From Astrocystis sublimbata (taxonomy: Eukaryota > Ascomycota > Sordariomycetes > Xylariales > Xylariaceae): a DNA stretch of 64,000 nt. The position numbers and the translations under genes were made by a program. The stretch spans positions 372,001 to 436,000 of the forward strand of contig JAJNNY010000011.1 of assembly GCA_022453515.1 (NCBI GenBank). The letters run 5' to 3'. The notes under the pieces were generated by a model. It saw nothing but the letters and a program-made list of their open reading frames with translations. It did not search any database and was not told the DNA's origin. Shown piece by piece: positions 51,908-64,000 of the stretch. The stretch's first letter is position 1; each line of letters begins with the position of its first letter.

Positions 51908-54900
51908 ATGGCGAAAGACGCAGCCGCCGACCCGCAGGACCCTGCGAGGGCACGGTCGAGATGGGCCACCCGCAAACTCACTGTCAAGAGCAGCGGCCTC
52001 AAGCGCATCTCCATCAAGGATCGGATACACAAGAATCCCGACTCGGCGGAAAAGAGGCAATCTGGCGGGTCTAGCCAGTCGAGTGGGAGTGGCACGGCGA
52101 ATGGCACCATAATCGAGGAGGCCGAGCCTAACCAGGAGGACGCCAGGAGCACAACCACATCAGAAGACGAGGGCGAGAGCAGGACACTCTTTTTCAACGT
52201 ACCGCTGCCGCCAGACAGGCAGGACGAGGAGGGCAAGCCCACTCAGAGGTACACGAGAAACAAGATCCGAACAGCGAAGTACACGCCTTTGTCTTTCCTC
52301 CCCAAGAATATCTGGTTTCAGTTCCACAATATCGCCAATATCTTTTTCCTTTTCAATGTTATCCTAATCGTAAGTGAACCGAACCTCCCTTGCTTGCTAT
52401 GACACCACTTACCGAATCTTGCCTCTAGTTTTTTCCCATCTTCGGAGGAACAAATCCCGGTGTAAATGCCGTTCCCCTGATCTTCATTATTACTGTAACA
52501 GCCATCAAAGACGCCATCGAAGACTACCGCCGAACGGTTCTCGATAACGAGCTCAACAACGCCGCTGTTCATCGCCTCGTGGGATGGGAGAACGTCAATG
52601 TTGCAGAGGACGATGTGTCCACATGGAGGAGGATCAAGAAGGCCACGACAAGATTCATGGTCCTATTGTGGGAAGCCATCTCAAGCACTTGGAAGAAGAA
52701 TGAGGACGATCCAGGTATCATCAAGAATTCTTCGGATCCGCGCGCTTCGATTGAGACAAAGGCAAACCGAAAGTCAATCGCTTCGGCATTCGAAGACATA
52801 CAAATGACCCCTGTAACCTCGCCGCTACCGCCTACCGGCACACCAGGCGGAAACCCAATGGAAGTCGACGCGCTCGCCCGTGAGAAGGGTGATCTCATCA
52901 ACCACCAACGCGAGAGCAGTGGCCAAGCCAGGTTTCACAAAGACGCGTGGAAGAACCTTCAGGTTGGCGACTTTGTCAGACTTTACAACGACGATGAGCT
53001 GCCTGCCGATGTCATTGTTCTGGCTACATCCGACGATGACGGAGCATGCTATGTCGAGACCAAGAACTTGGATGGTGAGACGAACCTGAAAGTTCGACAG
53101 GCACTCCGTTGCGGACGGACTCTCAAGCATGCGAGAGACTGTGAGCGGGCTCAGTTCTCGATCGAGAGTGAGCCTCCACAAGCGAATCTCTACAAGTATA
53201 ACGCAGCCATCAAGTGGGAACAAAGTTTCCCTGGTATAGGTCCGAAAGAGATGTCGGAAGCGATTACGATCGACAATTTACTGCTCAGAGGTTGCAATCT
53301 TCGAAATACGGAATGGGTTCTTGGTGTTGTCATCTTCACTGGCCACGACACCAAGATCATGATGAATTCGGGCGCGACGCCTAGCAAGCGAGCCCGCATT
53401 GCTCGTGAGCTGAACTTCAACGTGCTCCTGAACTTCGGCATTCTCTTCGTCATTTGCCTTCTTTGCGCAATCATTAACGGTGTTGCCTGGTCCAAGTCCG
53501 ATGCATCAATTTCTTGGTTTGACTACGGTGCCATAGGAGGGACGCCAGCGATGACTGGTTTCATCACCTTTTTCGCAGCTCTGATCGTCTTCCAGAACTT
53601 GATTCCGATCTCTCTGTACATTTCTCTCGAAATTGTCCGCACCCTTCAAGCTGTCTTCATCTACAGCGACGTAGAGATGTACTATGAGCCGATTGATTAT
53701 CCTTGTGTTCCGAAATCTTGGAACATCTCCGATGATCTTGGCCAGATCGAATACATCTTCTCCGACAAGACGGGAACTCTAACTCAAAACGTGATGGAGT
53801 TCAAAAAGGTCACCATCAATGGACAACCGTACGGTGAGGCATACACCGAAGCACAAGCTGGTATGCGTAAGCGCGAAGGCATTGATGTGGTTCAAGAGGG
53901 AGCCAAGGTCAGGGAGCAAATTGCCGCCTATAAGGTGCGTGCCCTCGAAGAGCTTCGGGCGATTCACGACAATCCGTATCTACACGACGAAGAAGTGACT
54001 TTTATCGCACCCGACTTCGTGGAGGATCTTCGAGGTGCATCTGGAGACGAACAGAAAGAGGCAAATTCTCAATTTATGCTGGCTCTCGCTCTGTGCCATA
54101 CTGTCATAGCCGAACATATTCCTGGCGAAAAGCCCAAGATTGAGTTCAAAGCTCAGTCTCCGGATGAGGCCGCACTGGTTGCAACAGCCCGCGACATGGG
54201 TTTCACGGTTCTCGGGTCAACGTCTGAAGGTATCAGACTCAACGTCTTGGGCGACGAGATCCAGTATACTATTCTGAACACCATCGAGTTCAACTCGAGC
54301 CGGAAGCGTATGAGTGCAATCATCAGAATGCCTGATGGACGCATTATCCTATTTTGCAAGGGTGCCGACAGCATCATCTACTCGCGTCTTAAGCGTGGCG
54401 AGCAAGCAGAGCTCCGGAAAACCACAGCCGACCACCTCGAGATGTTTGCTCGTGAAGGTTTGCGTACTCTTTGTATAGCGCAGCGTGAGCTCTCCGAGCA
54501 AGAATACCTCGAATGGCGCAAGGAGCACGACAAAGCGGCCGCTGCTATGCAGGACCGAGAGGAAAAGCTCGAGGAAGTCGCAGACAAGATTGAACAGGGC
54601 CTTACTCTCCTCGGAGGAACAGCTATTGAGGATCGTCTCCAAGATGGTGTCCCTGATACAATCGAGGTCCTGGGCAAAGCAGGGATCAAGCTGTGGGTGC
54701 TCACCGGAGATAAGGTGGAAACCGCTATCAATATTGGCTTTTCCTGTAACCTGCTCAATAACGACATGGAGCTCATCACCTTGAAAGTGGACGAAGACGA
54801 GTCCGGAGGAACAAGCAATGAAGACTATCTTGCTCAACTAGACTCGGTTCTGACCGAGAGGCTCCGTCAATTCGGACTGACTGGCGACGATGCAGACCTG

Positions 54901-56625
54901 GCCGAGGCACGCAAAAACCACGAAGCCCCGTCGCCTACCCATGCTTTGGTGGTGGATGGATTCTCCCTGAAATGGGTTCTTGACGAGAGCCTGAAACAGA
55001 AATTCTTGATTTTGTGCAAACAATGCGCCTCGGTCCTTTGTTGCCGTGTCAGCCCTGCCCAGAAGGCTGCGGTTGTATCGATGGTCAAGAACGGCCTGGA
55101 CGTCATGACGCTCTCCATTGGCGACGGTGCCAACGATGTTGCTATGATTCAAGAAGCAGACGTCGGTGTGGGTATTGCCGGTGTTGAGGGCCGCCAGGCT
55201 GTCATGTCTGCCGATTACGCCATTGGCCAATTCCGCTTCCTCCAGCGCTTAGTCTTGGTACATGGTCGATGGTCATATCGGAGAATGGCGGAGGCGATCG
55301 CCAACTTCTTCTACAAGAACATGATCTGGACGTTCACCATTTTCTGGTTCCAGATCTGGTGCGATTTTGATATCACCTACCTCTTCGAGTACACGTACAT
55401 CATCCTTTTCAACCTTATCTTCACCTCGGTTCCGCCTATCATCATCGGAGTCCTGGACCAAGATGTGTCTGATGCTGTCTCACTTGCTGTTCCGCAACTT
55501 TACCGCCGCGGCATTGAGCGCATGGAGTGGACACAAGCGAAGTTTTGGTAAGCCTCAATATGATACAGATCTCCCTGGTCGGTCACTAATACTGTTTTTT
55601 AATATAGGTCATACATGGGAGACGGTCTCTATCAAAGTGTCATCACGTTCTTTATCCCCTATCTGGTCGTCGCCAACACTACAAGCATTACGGGCAACGG
55701 CAAAGATGTGATTGAACGTTTCCGGCTGGGCGCCTACATTGCCCACCCTGCGGTCATCACAATCAATCTCTACATCCTCATCAACACCTATACCTGGGAT
55801 TGGCTTACCATATTGATTATTACTATTAGTGACTTGCTCATCTTCTTCTGGACTGGTGTTTACACGTCTTCCACATTTGCCATGACCTTCTATGGCGCCG
55901 CGGCCCAGATTTACAGCGAGCTGTCGTTCTGGATAGTGCTGTTCCTCGTCCCCTTGCTCTGCTTAGCGCCGCGGTATGCGGGCAAAGCACTGCAAAAGGT
56001 GTTCTGGCCATACGATGTCGATATCATCCGGGAACAGATCAGCTCTGGCCAGTATGGCAAAGAGATTCGAGAAGACGCGTATGAGCCTCACCCGATCGAT
56101 ACCAAAGGCAGCATATCCAGCGCGTCGAGCTCATCTCGGCGCAAGCAACACCAGCCACACAAGAGCGTCGATGAGGATCTGCGACCGATCTACCCGCCTT
56201 CGATTGCGGCGACGTCTGTGGCTGGGTATGGCCATGGTAGTCAGAGGGGAAGCGATGGGACGAACTATACACGGCATGACATCACCAACGAGACACCCGT
56301 CAACCAGCCCGCTGATGTCCCTGATAGACCTGTTCGGCAATCGATCGATCGTGTGCGACCATCATATGACCGCATGCGGCAGTCGATGGACCGAATGGAT
56401 AGATCCTACCGCCAGAGTTTCGAGGCTTCGAATGATTTCACAAGTGCTGCTATGCTCAGCAGGTTTGAGTCGACACATTCAGGAGGGCCATCCGACACCG
56501 AAGGCAACAACGGCCTGGTCAGTCGGATCCGCAGGCGTACTCGTGGCAAGTCGTTCAAACTCGTCGGACCTCGTAAAGACCACAATAACAACAACCCCAA
56601 CAACAACATCCACGAAAACGAGTAA
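51908..56625 (+). CDS. DNF1: P4-type phospholipid flippase, Dnf1/Dnf2-like
   Basis: Exons 51908-52369, 52429-55547 and 55608-56625 join in phase to 1532 residues, similar to yeast Dnf1 (1571). It translocates phospholipids from the outer to the cytosolic leaflet at the plasma membrane and endosomes, usually with a Cdc50-family subunit. The polar N-terminus is followed by RYTRNKIRTAKYTPLSFLPK and the first membrane pair, the actuator motif DGETN, the P4-specific PISL in NLIPISLYISLEIV, the phosphorylated aspartate (about residue 600) in DKTGTLTQN, KGADSIIYSRL in the nucleotide domain, TGDKVETAINI, GDGANDVAMIQ (about 1052), then six further membrane segments. The C-terminal tail (from about 1370) is disordered and Ser/Asn-rich. 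The N-terminal block and length indicate the Dnf1 rather than the Drs2 or Neo1 class. The start follows two upstream ORFs. Confidence 0.96.
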
Positions 56626-57901
56626 CCGGTTCGCCGCCGGTTTGCACGCATGTATCCTTACAGCTGCCCGAGGCAGAGGAGGTCTACGCAGGCTGCCTCG
56701 GGCCTTACTTTTATTTCGACGATAACATACGCTCCTAGTACCCTACGATCTCCAACGCACAATCTACGATACCTACAGGCATGGGTGACGTTTCGTAGTT
56801 GCGAAATGACTTGAGCAGTTCAAGGCACAGCATGATTCGCTACCCTGGACTCGGCGTTGGCGTTTTCTATTTGTTTTCTTGGTGCATAGTATTGGCGCGG
56901 CCATTGTACGAGGCGATGATGCAAGTCACAGTATTTTTTTTTTTTTTTGGACCACAGTCCTTTTGGGAACTAGACTTTTCTTACTCTTCACACACATTTT
57001 CACCCTATATTGCCACACGCCATCGGCCACGTGCATTTTGGGGTTTTGCTTCCGTGTTTTAGTTGATGGGTCAGAGGGGGAACGGCGTTCAGCGTGTAAA
57101 GGAATTACGGTCTTTTTGTTGATACTGGAGAGCGACAGCATTTGTTGCATGGGGGATGTGGGGATGTGGGGATGTCGAAAGAAAGACAGACAGACAGACA
57201 GACAGACAGAAAGAAAGACGTCGTCGATAGCTGCTACGGCTACTTGGGAAAAGCAGATGGTGATGATTCAAGGCTCACTCATCTCTCTGTACATAGACCT
57301 TTCGGGATAGGGCATGGAAATGCGCAGCAGAAGAAGAAGATGCAGAGAAGAGAAAGTTAATGCAGCGGGGATGTAGCCGTAGATGCAGAATTGAAATCAA
57401 TTGAACAACAAATCACGTTGACCAAGATAGACAGACACACACCGTGACTTGAGTAGTGGAATTGGATATGTAATGAAGGAACGATGTCTATACTTTGCTC
57501 ACTTAATAGGCATATTGACTCCTGATGTAGTGAGGTATTCTACAAAAATAGATGGTTCGGGATGTTAGTTTTTATGGGGTAAGCAAGCCACATGTGCCTG
57601 ATTAGGGAATCAGCTGTCACCCTCCACATGGGACCCTTGCCACATAAATTTGATTGCATCGAACGACGAGCTCGAAATAACCTGGGTGCCTGGGCTGCAC
57701 ACCATTGAACACTCGATTTGGCGGTGACGAAGGACTCGATGGGTGCATCCTTCCTTCTACTTCAGCGGTGACACTTGGGTTCGTCTAGTCTAGGTGCCTA
57801 CCTAGGTTTCCACATGTAGGTGGCGAGTGGCTGTGTCTTCTTCCTTGGCCTGGCCAGTTTAGATATTGACCGTCTCGTCGTCGCACACTCGGCTTGTTAC
57901 G
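56626..57901. other. Intergenic: flippase 3' side and aldehyde dehydrogenase promoter
   Basis: 1.28 kb with no gene supported. It contains a T-run at about 56934-56948, a GACA microsatellite at 57185-57210 and an ACCTAGGT site at 57800-57807, 95 bases before the dehydrogenase start. Just downstream lies a partial inverted copy (CCTACC...GTAGGTGG). Confidence 0.5.
57185..57210 (+). repeat. (GACA)n microsatellite
   Basis: About six and a half perfect GACA units followed by GAAA units, in intergenic DNA. Confidence 0.95.
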
Positions 57902-59771
57902 ATGGCTGGTGATCTCGCCATCTGGCTCGGCCAATTGGCTGAGCTCTTGCGACAGTTCCCGTACGTACCTCTTACTCCTCGTCTAGCATGTCTTTTGGAT
58001 CCGAGTCTAGGTCTTCTAACATGTCATCTCCAGGACACCCAACCTGAGCACCGTGATCCCGTTCCTGCCCATCCTGCTCATCCTCTTGACCCTCTGGGGC
58101 TCAGGAGAGAAGCCCGTCCAATACTCGGTCCCGCCACCCAAGCTGCCCGAAGAGACGAAGATACTGGAGAACCCCACCATCAAGCCCTCAGGCACCACAG
58201 CCATCCAGTGCTACGCGCCCGCGACCGGCCAGTTCCTGGGCTTCGTAAACCCGTCCACCCCCGCCGGCCTCGACCGCGCCATCGCCCAGTCCGCCGCCGC
58301 CCAGAAGAAATGGGCCGAGACGAGCTTCGCCGAGCGGCGGCGCGTGCTGCGCTCCATGCTGCGGCACGTGCTCGACAACCAGGAGCACATCTGCCGCGTC
58401 AGCTCGCTCGACTCGGGCAAGACCATGGTCGACGCGCAGCTGGGCGAGATCATGGTCACGGCCGAGAAGCTGCGCTGGACGCTCAAGCACGGCGAGGCGG
58501 CGCTGCGGCCCTCGCGCCGGCCGACGAACCTGCTGTTGTCTTACAAAAAGGGAACAGTGCACTACGAGCCGCTGGGCGTCGTGGCGGCCCTCGTGAGCTG
58601 GAACTACCCCTTCCATAACCTCATGGGCCCCATCATCAGTGCCATCTTCGCCGGGAACGGCATTGTGGTTAAAGTCAGCGAGCAGACATGCTGGAGCGCG
58701 GCCTACTACACGAGTATCGCGCGCGGCGCGTTGGTGGCACACGGACACGACCCGGCATTGATCCAGAGCGTCGTCTGCTGGCCGCAGACCGCGGCTCACC
58801 TCACGTCCCACCCGGACATCGCCCACCTTACATTTATAGGATCCCGGCCCGTGTGCCACCACGTGGCGGCCAGTGCGGCGCGCAGCCTGACCCCTGTCGT
58901 CGCCGAGCTGGGTGGGAAAGACGCAGCCATGGTCCTCGATTCCGCAGCACGCGACCTCCCGCGCATCGCAGACATCCTGCTCCGCGGCACCTTCCAGGCC
59001 AGCGGTCAGAACTGCATAGGTATTGAGCGCATCATCGCCACGCCGGGCGTCTACGAGTCTCTCGTCGCCATGCTCACGCCGCGCGTGCAAGGGCTGCGCA
59101 TGGGGCTCGACAAGGACGTCGGGGCCATGGTGTCGGACGCCTCGTTTACGCGTCTCGAGGCGCTCGTCGCCGATGCCGTTAAGGACGGCGCAAAGCTGCT
59201 CGCGGGCGGAAAGCGGTACGTCCACCCCGACCACCCTTCTGGTTTCTACTTCTCTCCCACCCTCCTCGTGGACGTGACGCCGCACATGGCCATCGCCAAC
59301 GAAGAGTGCTTCGGCCCCGTCATGACGATGCTGCGCGCGCCCGAGTCCTCGGCCGCGTCGGTGCTTGAAATCGCCAACGCGCCGGCCTTCGGCCTCGGCG
59401 CCTCTGTCTATGGCTCCGACTCGGACCCGACACTCCGCGCTATAGTGAAAGGCGTGCGCGCCGGCGGCGTCGCCGTCAACGACTTTGCTGTCTTCTACGC
59501 TATCCAGCTGCCCTTTGGCGGCGTGGGCGGCTCGGGCTACGGTCGCTTCGCGGGCGAGGAGGGCCTGCGTGGTTTGTGTAATGTGAAGAGTGTTTGTGAG
59601 GACCGCTTTGGGGGCTTGGGGGTCCGCACTGCGATTCCGGGCCCGGCGAGATATCCGGTTAGGGACCAGGAGAGGGGATGGCGGTTCACGAGGGGGGTTG
59701 TGGGGATTGGGTATGGGATTGGGGTTAGGGAGAAGGTGGCTGCGTTGTTGGATTTGCTGCGGAATTTATAG
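57902..59771 (+). CDS. MSC7: Membrane-anchored aldehyde dehydrogenase, Msc7-like
   Basis: Exons 57902-57960 and 58034-59771 join in phase to 598 residues. The GTACGT donor and CAG acceptor are strong, and the short first exon supplies the start. An N-terminal hydrophobic helix (about residues 22-40, VIPFLPILLILLTLWG) probably anchors it in the ER or another membrane. The rest is an NAD(P)-dependent aldehyde dehydrogenase domain: SWNYPFHN, FIGSRPV, general base Glu 311 in VAELGGKD, and nucleophile Cys 347 in SGQNCIG, with NEECFGPV further on. Both catalytic residues are present, so it should be active; the substrate is unknown. Yeast MSC7 was found through altered meiotic sister-chromatid recombination, which does not define its chemistry. 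GC-rich third positions create long antisense frames that should be ignored. Confidence 0.95.
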
Positions 59772-60706
59772 GGGGTGAAAGAAAGGGGGAGGGGAGGGAG
59801 AGTTGTTGTGAGGTTATTCAGGGGTTGGTGAAAGAAGGAGCTGATGAGTTGAGGTTTTGGAAGTCTCCAACTCTATTATACTATATACATACCTCCATCT
59901 CCATATACATGTGCATATGTGGGAGAAACCGAAAAGCATCAGGTCTTAGACGGACATTAGAAGGCATATCTATATAAAGGTTGAAAGAAAGTAAGTGGCT
60001 TCATGGTATCATGTCAAAGGCTTATCATTATATACCAAATAATCATAATAAATAAAATCAGTCTATAGGTTTTATAAAAGGTATTATGAGAGTGAGTAGA
60101 TGATTGATCTAAGGCATGTGTAAGTAGACATTGTATTGCTTTTTCATACTACATGTCTGTGTTCTGTCGGGCAGTGGATTTTGAGATTTGGTTGCAGTTG
60201 CAGTTGCAGTTGCAGTTGCGCTGTAGGTAGTAGTGAAGTGGCTTTAGTGAGGAAAGAGCCTAGAAAAATCCCGGCAGCAGCCAAAGGCTTGCACTGTAAG
60301 GAAGGTACCTTTCAAGTAACAGGGCACCAAAGGAAGGTAGGACTCGAGCCAATCAACTCGGCTGGGCTGCGACAGCCAAGGAGCCAATACCCATGACTAT
60401 CATGAATATACTTGGGCGTACACTGTACACCACTTTCAGTCTCATCTCACGACACTAGACCGCAACGCGTCAAGACACGTACGACCAGGTCCTACAGCAT
60501 CGCTATGCCAAGCATCCAGAATAAGCCGTGTAGCGTACTCGAGATATCTACTTCGTGCGAAATCGTGCATCCTCGAGAGTGCTTCCGCATGATCTGAGAA
60601 GCGCACACAGTATTCATTACGCTCTGTATTCTATCGAAAGGGATTCTACAACCCCACGTGAAGCACAGCAAACCTAATAATCATCACTGCGTGATTGGCG
60701 ATCGAA
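59772..60706. other. Intergenic: promoter of the CANIN-like gene
   Basis: 935 bases with no gene. The left part is AT-rich (59880-60140), suitable for the dehydrogenase terminator. A hexanucleotide GTTGCA repeat lies at 60191-60220. An ACGCGT hexamer at 60475-60480 lies about 230 bases before the CANIN-like start codon. Confidence 0.5.
60191..60220 (+). repeat. (GTTGCA)n hexanucleotide repeat
   Basis: Four perfect GTTGCA units and a fifth ending in G, in intergenic DNA. Confidence 0.95.
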
Positions 60707-62858
60707 ATGAGTTCACGGAGAAATGGAGATATTAGAGGTTTCTTCAAATCCGGGAGTGCATCCATCTCACAAGCTCGGAGGCAGCCAGCCTCGTCCCCAC
60801 CAACCTCAAGTCTATCACCACCACCACCAGTAGACTTGCCTTCATCCCCAAGGACCCCGCCAAAGTCGGCCCCTCGCAGTCGCCACGATGAGATCAAGGG
60901 CTCTGATGATTCCGAGGATGATTCGGACGATTCATTAGGCTCGATCACGGGCGCCCTTGGTTATCGATCGGGCCCAGCCGCTCATCGGCGTGATCCTAAT
61001 GTCTTGTCCACACCCCAGGCCAAGAGGATAGCCTCGGGCACCCATCGGTCACCCCTGACCCTGCAGCCGAAGAAACATAAGTTCGACATGAAAGCTCTCA
61101 TGAATCACTCTCGCGACATCGAGCGTACTGAGGCGAGTTTTCAAAAGGCCGACGCCTTGATTGCTCAGACAGGGAAGAGCAGTGACATCTCCGATGACTC
61201 GGATGCCGAGAACGACCCTAAGGGGCTCGAGGAGGCCGCCTGTACACTTTTCGTCGCCGACGAGGACGAGGACGGAAAGGGCGATAAGATCCGCATGGCT
61301 TTCAAGCGGTCCAAGGACGACGAGACTTCGTCACGCAAACATTGCTATTTCTTCAGATCAGAACAGTCTTCTCCAAAACCTGGCAAGAACGTCTTCCCGC
61401 GCAAGACGGCCGCTGGTCGATGGAAATGTCTCTCCCAGTCGGATGCGAGACGTCGGGCCTTCATGATGGGGCTGCCACATACGTTCCTTGCGCGGGGGGC
61501 AACCCTACCGGATGAGCTTTATCTCTGGATCCTGGACGAAATTTGCAGAGAGCAGAACGCCGAGCTGCGGAGACAGTACATCAGCCTCACCGGATTCTGT
61601 GAAGATAACACAGGCCGCCTCGTGGATGATACGACGCTGTATACTTTGCTCGAGAGAATCGGCGGCCCGACATTTTCTAGAGAAACTAAGAAAGTTAAAT
61701 GCACATCAGAAGTTCGACCGGAATATCTCGAGCGGGATTGGTCCCAATTGATCACATTCTTACAGCTCCTAAACCGTCTTGCACCAGACCTACAAACAGC
61801 ATCGGCCGTTTGTGCAGTCCAACTTCTCCTGCGCCTGAGTTTAGACCCAGTGGTCGCCGCAGTCGTTCGTGAGCACTACATACGTACCATAACGGCATTA
61901 GTCTCGAACCTGGCCAAATCCAGATCAACGTGGAACACAGCAGTACGCATTTAAACCCCCCTTTCCAACAACTCTTGCTGGTACCAAACATAGCTAACTA
62001 CAAGTCCAGTGCGAGGCAATATGTTCGTATGTCTACAAGAATATAGATGACCCTGAGCTCAAGGTCACAGCCTTGCTCTCAATACCCAGCTCCACCACAC
62101 ATCTAGTCGACCTCCGCCGGCGGATAGCCGCCGAGTCTCTGTTTCACAAGCCCGGTCTAGGCCGGAAGCCCATCGATCGGCACCTCAGCTTCGAGAAGAT
62201 ACGCGACCGTCTCGACGCGGATGATTTCAAGGCCACCAACAGAGTCGACTTCGACTTCGACTTCGAGCAGCTCAGGGCCCTCGCGACGCTTCTAGATATC
62301 GTCATTGACCGTGGGGAGTTCATGCATACTTCCTCTTCTTCCGCCATCCCTCCCGCCACGAACGGGTCCAGCACAACAACAAAAAGCATAGTAGAATCCA
62401 CAGCCGCCGCCTCCTCTCCTGTCGACGACGAGCAGCAATTCAACGCAAACGTCGACGAGCTCGCGGCCCGCGTGAAGCTGATCCACGACAAGATCCGCGA
62501 CAAGGCGTCGCGCAAGAACGTCAAGCTCAGCCTACTGGGGCTGGAGAAGCGCCTCCGGTATGCCGTGCGCACGCGGCCGCTGCCCCGGAGGGAGATTTTC
62601 GCCTTTGATGACTCTGTGACGGCGCGGAAGGGGAAGGGGATGGCGGAGGAGGCGGGGCCTAAGCAGCGCGACTTTATGCGTCAGTGGGCGCTGAATAGGA
62701 AGAAGAAAGAGGTGGATGAGAGGATGGGGAAGGAAGAAGTGGAGGAGGTGGTGGGTTTCGAGACGACGGACTTTCTGGAAGTGGAAGTGGAAGTGGAAAG
62801 CACTGGTTCTGGCCGACCGAGGCGGTCGGCTAAGGGTGTGTCTGTTGCTGTGGGATAG
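60707..62858 (+). CDS. CANIN-domain-like protein, candidate Nse6/SLF2-type SMC5/6 regulator
   Basis: Exons 60707-61942 and 62010-62858 join in phase to 694 residues (donor GTACGC, branch CTAAC, acceptor CCAG). Residues 1-130 are disordered, with a PIP-box-like NGDIRGFF at 6-13 and an acidic Ser/Asp cluster near 70-85. From about residue 210 (HCYFFRSEQ) a helical region resembles, from memory of the family, the CANIN domain (coiled-coil SMC6 and NSE5 interacting) of FAM178/SLF2 and fungal relatives. It includes GLPHTFLARGATLPDELYLW and continues through LDPVVAAVVREHYI into the second exon. Such proteins load or stimulate SMC5/6 at damaged chromatin. A Ser/Thr/Ala-rich loop (about 500-530) and a basic/acidic tail follow. 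The assignment is moderate: conservation is low in this family, and no search could be run. Confidence 0.6.
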
Positions 62859-63438
62859 GGCGATGTGGAGAGGGGGAATCAATGGATGGTATTCCATTTC
62901 AAGAACTGAAAGTTCGAGAGAATTATACGAGGGGCTGGCTGCCCCTCTGCTTTGATCAAGTATATGGGAGGAATGATGACCACAAAATCATGGGATAGAA
63001 CCAGGGGCGGTGGATGTTTGAACTTGTTTGTGTGAAATGCTGAATCAATTGTTGTTGTGGACACCTCGCCTGCAATGAGCCTATGACGGACTGGCTTATA
63101 ATACAATACAATCGTCTAATGATAAATACGAGCAAACTTGACACCAATTCTGCTTGCCCCGAGCCATATGCGAACTCCAGCGACAAGATAAACCGAGCTC
63201 GCAAACAAGCACCGCGGCCATTGTATCCTTGTGGTCTTGAAGAAGAGCCTGTGTGTGCTGGAGCCGTTCTTCGCTACGTTCTCATCCTGGATAGCTCTAA
63301 CCCCTGAATTTGTTCTAGCCCCCTTGACTTCAGCAACCGAGGTGTTCTTTTGCGTCAGTAATGTATAAGTAGTGGAATGGCTGGTCGATGGCGCAAGACG
63401 TGGGAATCTTTCGCAGTTGGTAGTGTGATTTTGTTAAT
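62859..63438. other. Convergent 3' intergenic region
   Basis: 580 bases between the 3' ends of the CANIN-like gene and the V-ATPase subunit E gene. It should carry both terminators; AT-rich stretches at about 62910-63000 and 63095-63130 fit. No gene is seen. Confidence 0.5.
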
Positions 63439-64000
63439 TTAATCGAAGTACTTCCGGTTCGGGTTCGTGCCAAACAGTTGCTTTCGCACGGCAGGCAGGG
63501 CGTTCAATTGCAGTAGCCGTAAGCGCTCCTCGAAGGTGTTGTTGATCTCGATCTTGCCGTTTCCGCCCACGATGCAGATGCCGCCAGAGCTGTCACGATA
63601 TTTGTTATTAGCAAACCCTACCTCCCCGGAGAACAGAACAGACAAAAGATAGGGCTAGATTAGACCGACTTACGTTCCCTCAGGCAGCGGGTCCTTCTCA
63701 TCCAGCTTGACGGTAGAGGGCTTGCCCGTCTTCTGCTTGTACTCGTCCTCAGCCTCCTTGGCAGCCTTCTTGACGACGTCGTTATCGGCCTTTCTAGCGC
63801 GGACAGCGATCTGGTCCTCGGAGAGGGCGTACATGCCTTCAAGCAGCAGGCCTTTCAGGACCTTCTGGTACTTGCCCTTGTCCTTGGCGGCGCTGGTGAG
63901 TTTTTTAGAAGCCTGCTCGAAGATGTCGTCGAGCAGCTCCTGGCGGGCGCCGAGGACGCGCAGGCGGGTCTTGTTGGCCACGGTCGAGCGCGTGATCTGC
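63439..64000 (-). CDS. VMA4: V-type proton ATPase subunit E, C-terminal part (cut by window edge)
   Basis: The last two exons, 63674 to beyond 64000 and 63439-63589, encode about 158 C-terminal residues, joined in phase by a GTAAGT donor and an ACAG acceptor. Subunit E belongs to the peripheral stalk of the vacuolar V1-V0 proton pump and holds the catalytic head against rotation. Visible family blocks include the helix ending RLRVLGARQELLDDIFEQA, then LLLEGMYALSEDQIAVRAR, the strand GGICIVGGNGKIEINNTFEE and the helix RLRLLQLNALPAVRKQLFG. The frame stays open to position 64000, and the N-terminal coiled coil (about 70 residues by family length) lies outside the window. Confidence 0.96.

Noticed and set aside
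58188..59285. 365-codon open frame antisense to the aldehyde dehydrogenase
   Set aside because: The sense gene has very GC-rich third codon positions, which removes antisense stop codons. The antisense protein is His/Arg/Asp-rich low-quality sequence with no family resemblance.

Overview
This is nuclear DNA of a filamentous ascomycete (Pezizomycotina). The protein content and gene-structure style best fit a Sordariomycete, but I cannot name the genus from sequence alone. The evidence is short spliceosomal introns (46 to about 200 nt, apart from one inferred 405-nt intron) with GTAAGT/GTACGT/GTATGT donors and CTRAY-like branch points, CT-rich leaders before start codons, a Clr5-domain gene, and unmistakably fungal versions of housekeeping genes. 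There is no operon structure, CRISPR array, insertion sequence or recognisable intact transposon.

Thirteen genes are supported. From left to right: a thioredoxin-fold peroxiredoxin-like protein (+, 1233-1883); a divergent DED1/Vasa-like DEAD-box helicase (-, five coding exons, 2840-4784); ribosome-biogenesis factor IPI1 (-, 6910-8056), head to head with a roadblock/LC7 dynein light chain (+, 8515-9101); a roughly 999-residue conserved protein of unknown function (+, 13416-16920); a small Clr5-domain protein with a tyrosine-rich prion-like N-terminus (-, 24883-25470); peroxisomal malate synthase ending in SKL (-, 31175-33163); a Gin4/Hsl1/Nim1-family septin-ring kinase with a C-terminal KA1-type region (-, 35641-39640), head to head with SMC5 (+, 41421-45068); a Dnf1-type P4-ATPase flippase (+, 51908-56625); an Msc7-type membrane-anchored aldehyde dehydrogenase (+, 57902-59771); a CANIN-like (Nse6/SLF2-type) protein (+, 60707-62858); and the C-terminal part of V-ATPase subunit E (-, 63439 to beyond the right edge).

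The genes are mostly housekeeping and share no pathway. There is a loose genome-maintenance and cell-cycle theme at 35.6-45 kb and 60.7-62.9 kb: a morphogenesis-checkpoint kinase, SMC5 and a candidate SMC5/6 regulator. Flippase, aldehyde dehydrogenase and V-ATPase are membrane functions. Gene clusters alternate with large gene-poor stretches (9.1-13.4, 16.9-24.9, 25.5-31.2 and 45.1-51.9 kb). Within these I see microsatellites, AT-richer tracts and a recurrent palindromic octamer ACCTAGGT, but no convincing genes.

The points most worth a second look are the FUS-like low-complexity Clr5 protein, SMC5 linked to a CANIN-like gene carrying a PIP-box-like N-terminus, GW/WG motifs in the tail of the divergent DEAD-box helicase, nested upstream ORFs in front of the flippase, and the enriched palindromic octamer. 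I found no clearly new multi-gene system.
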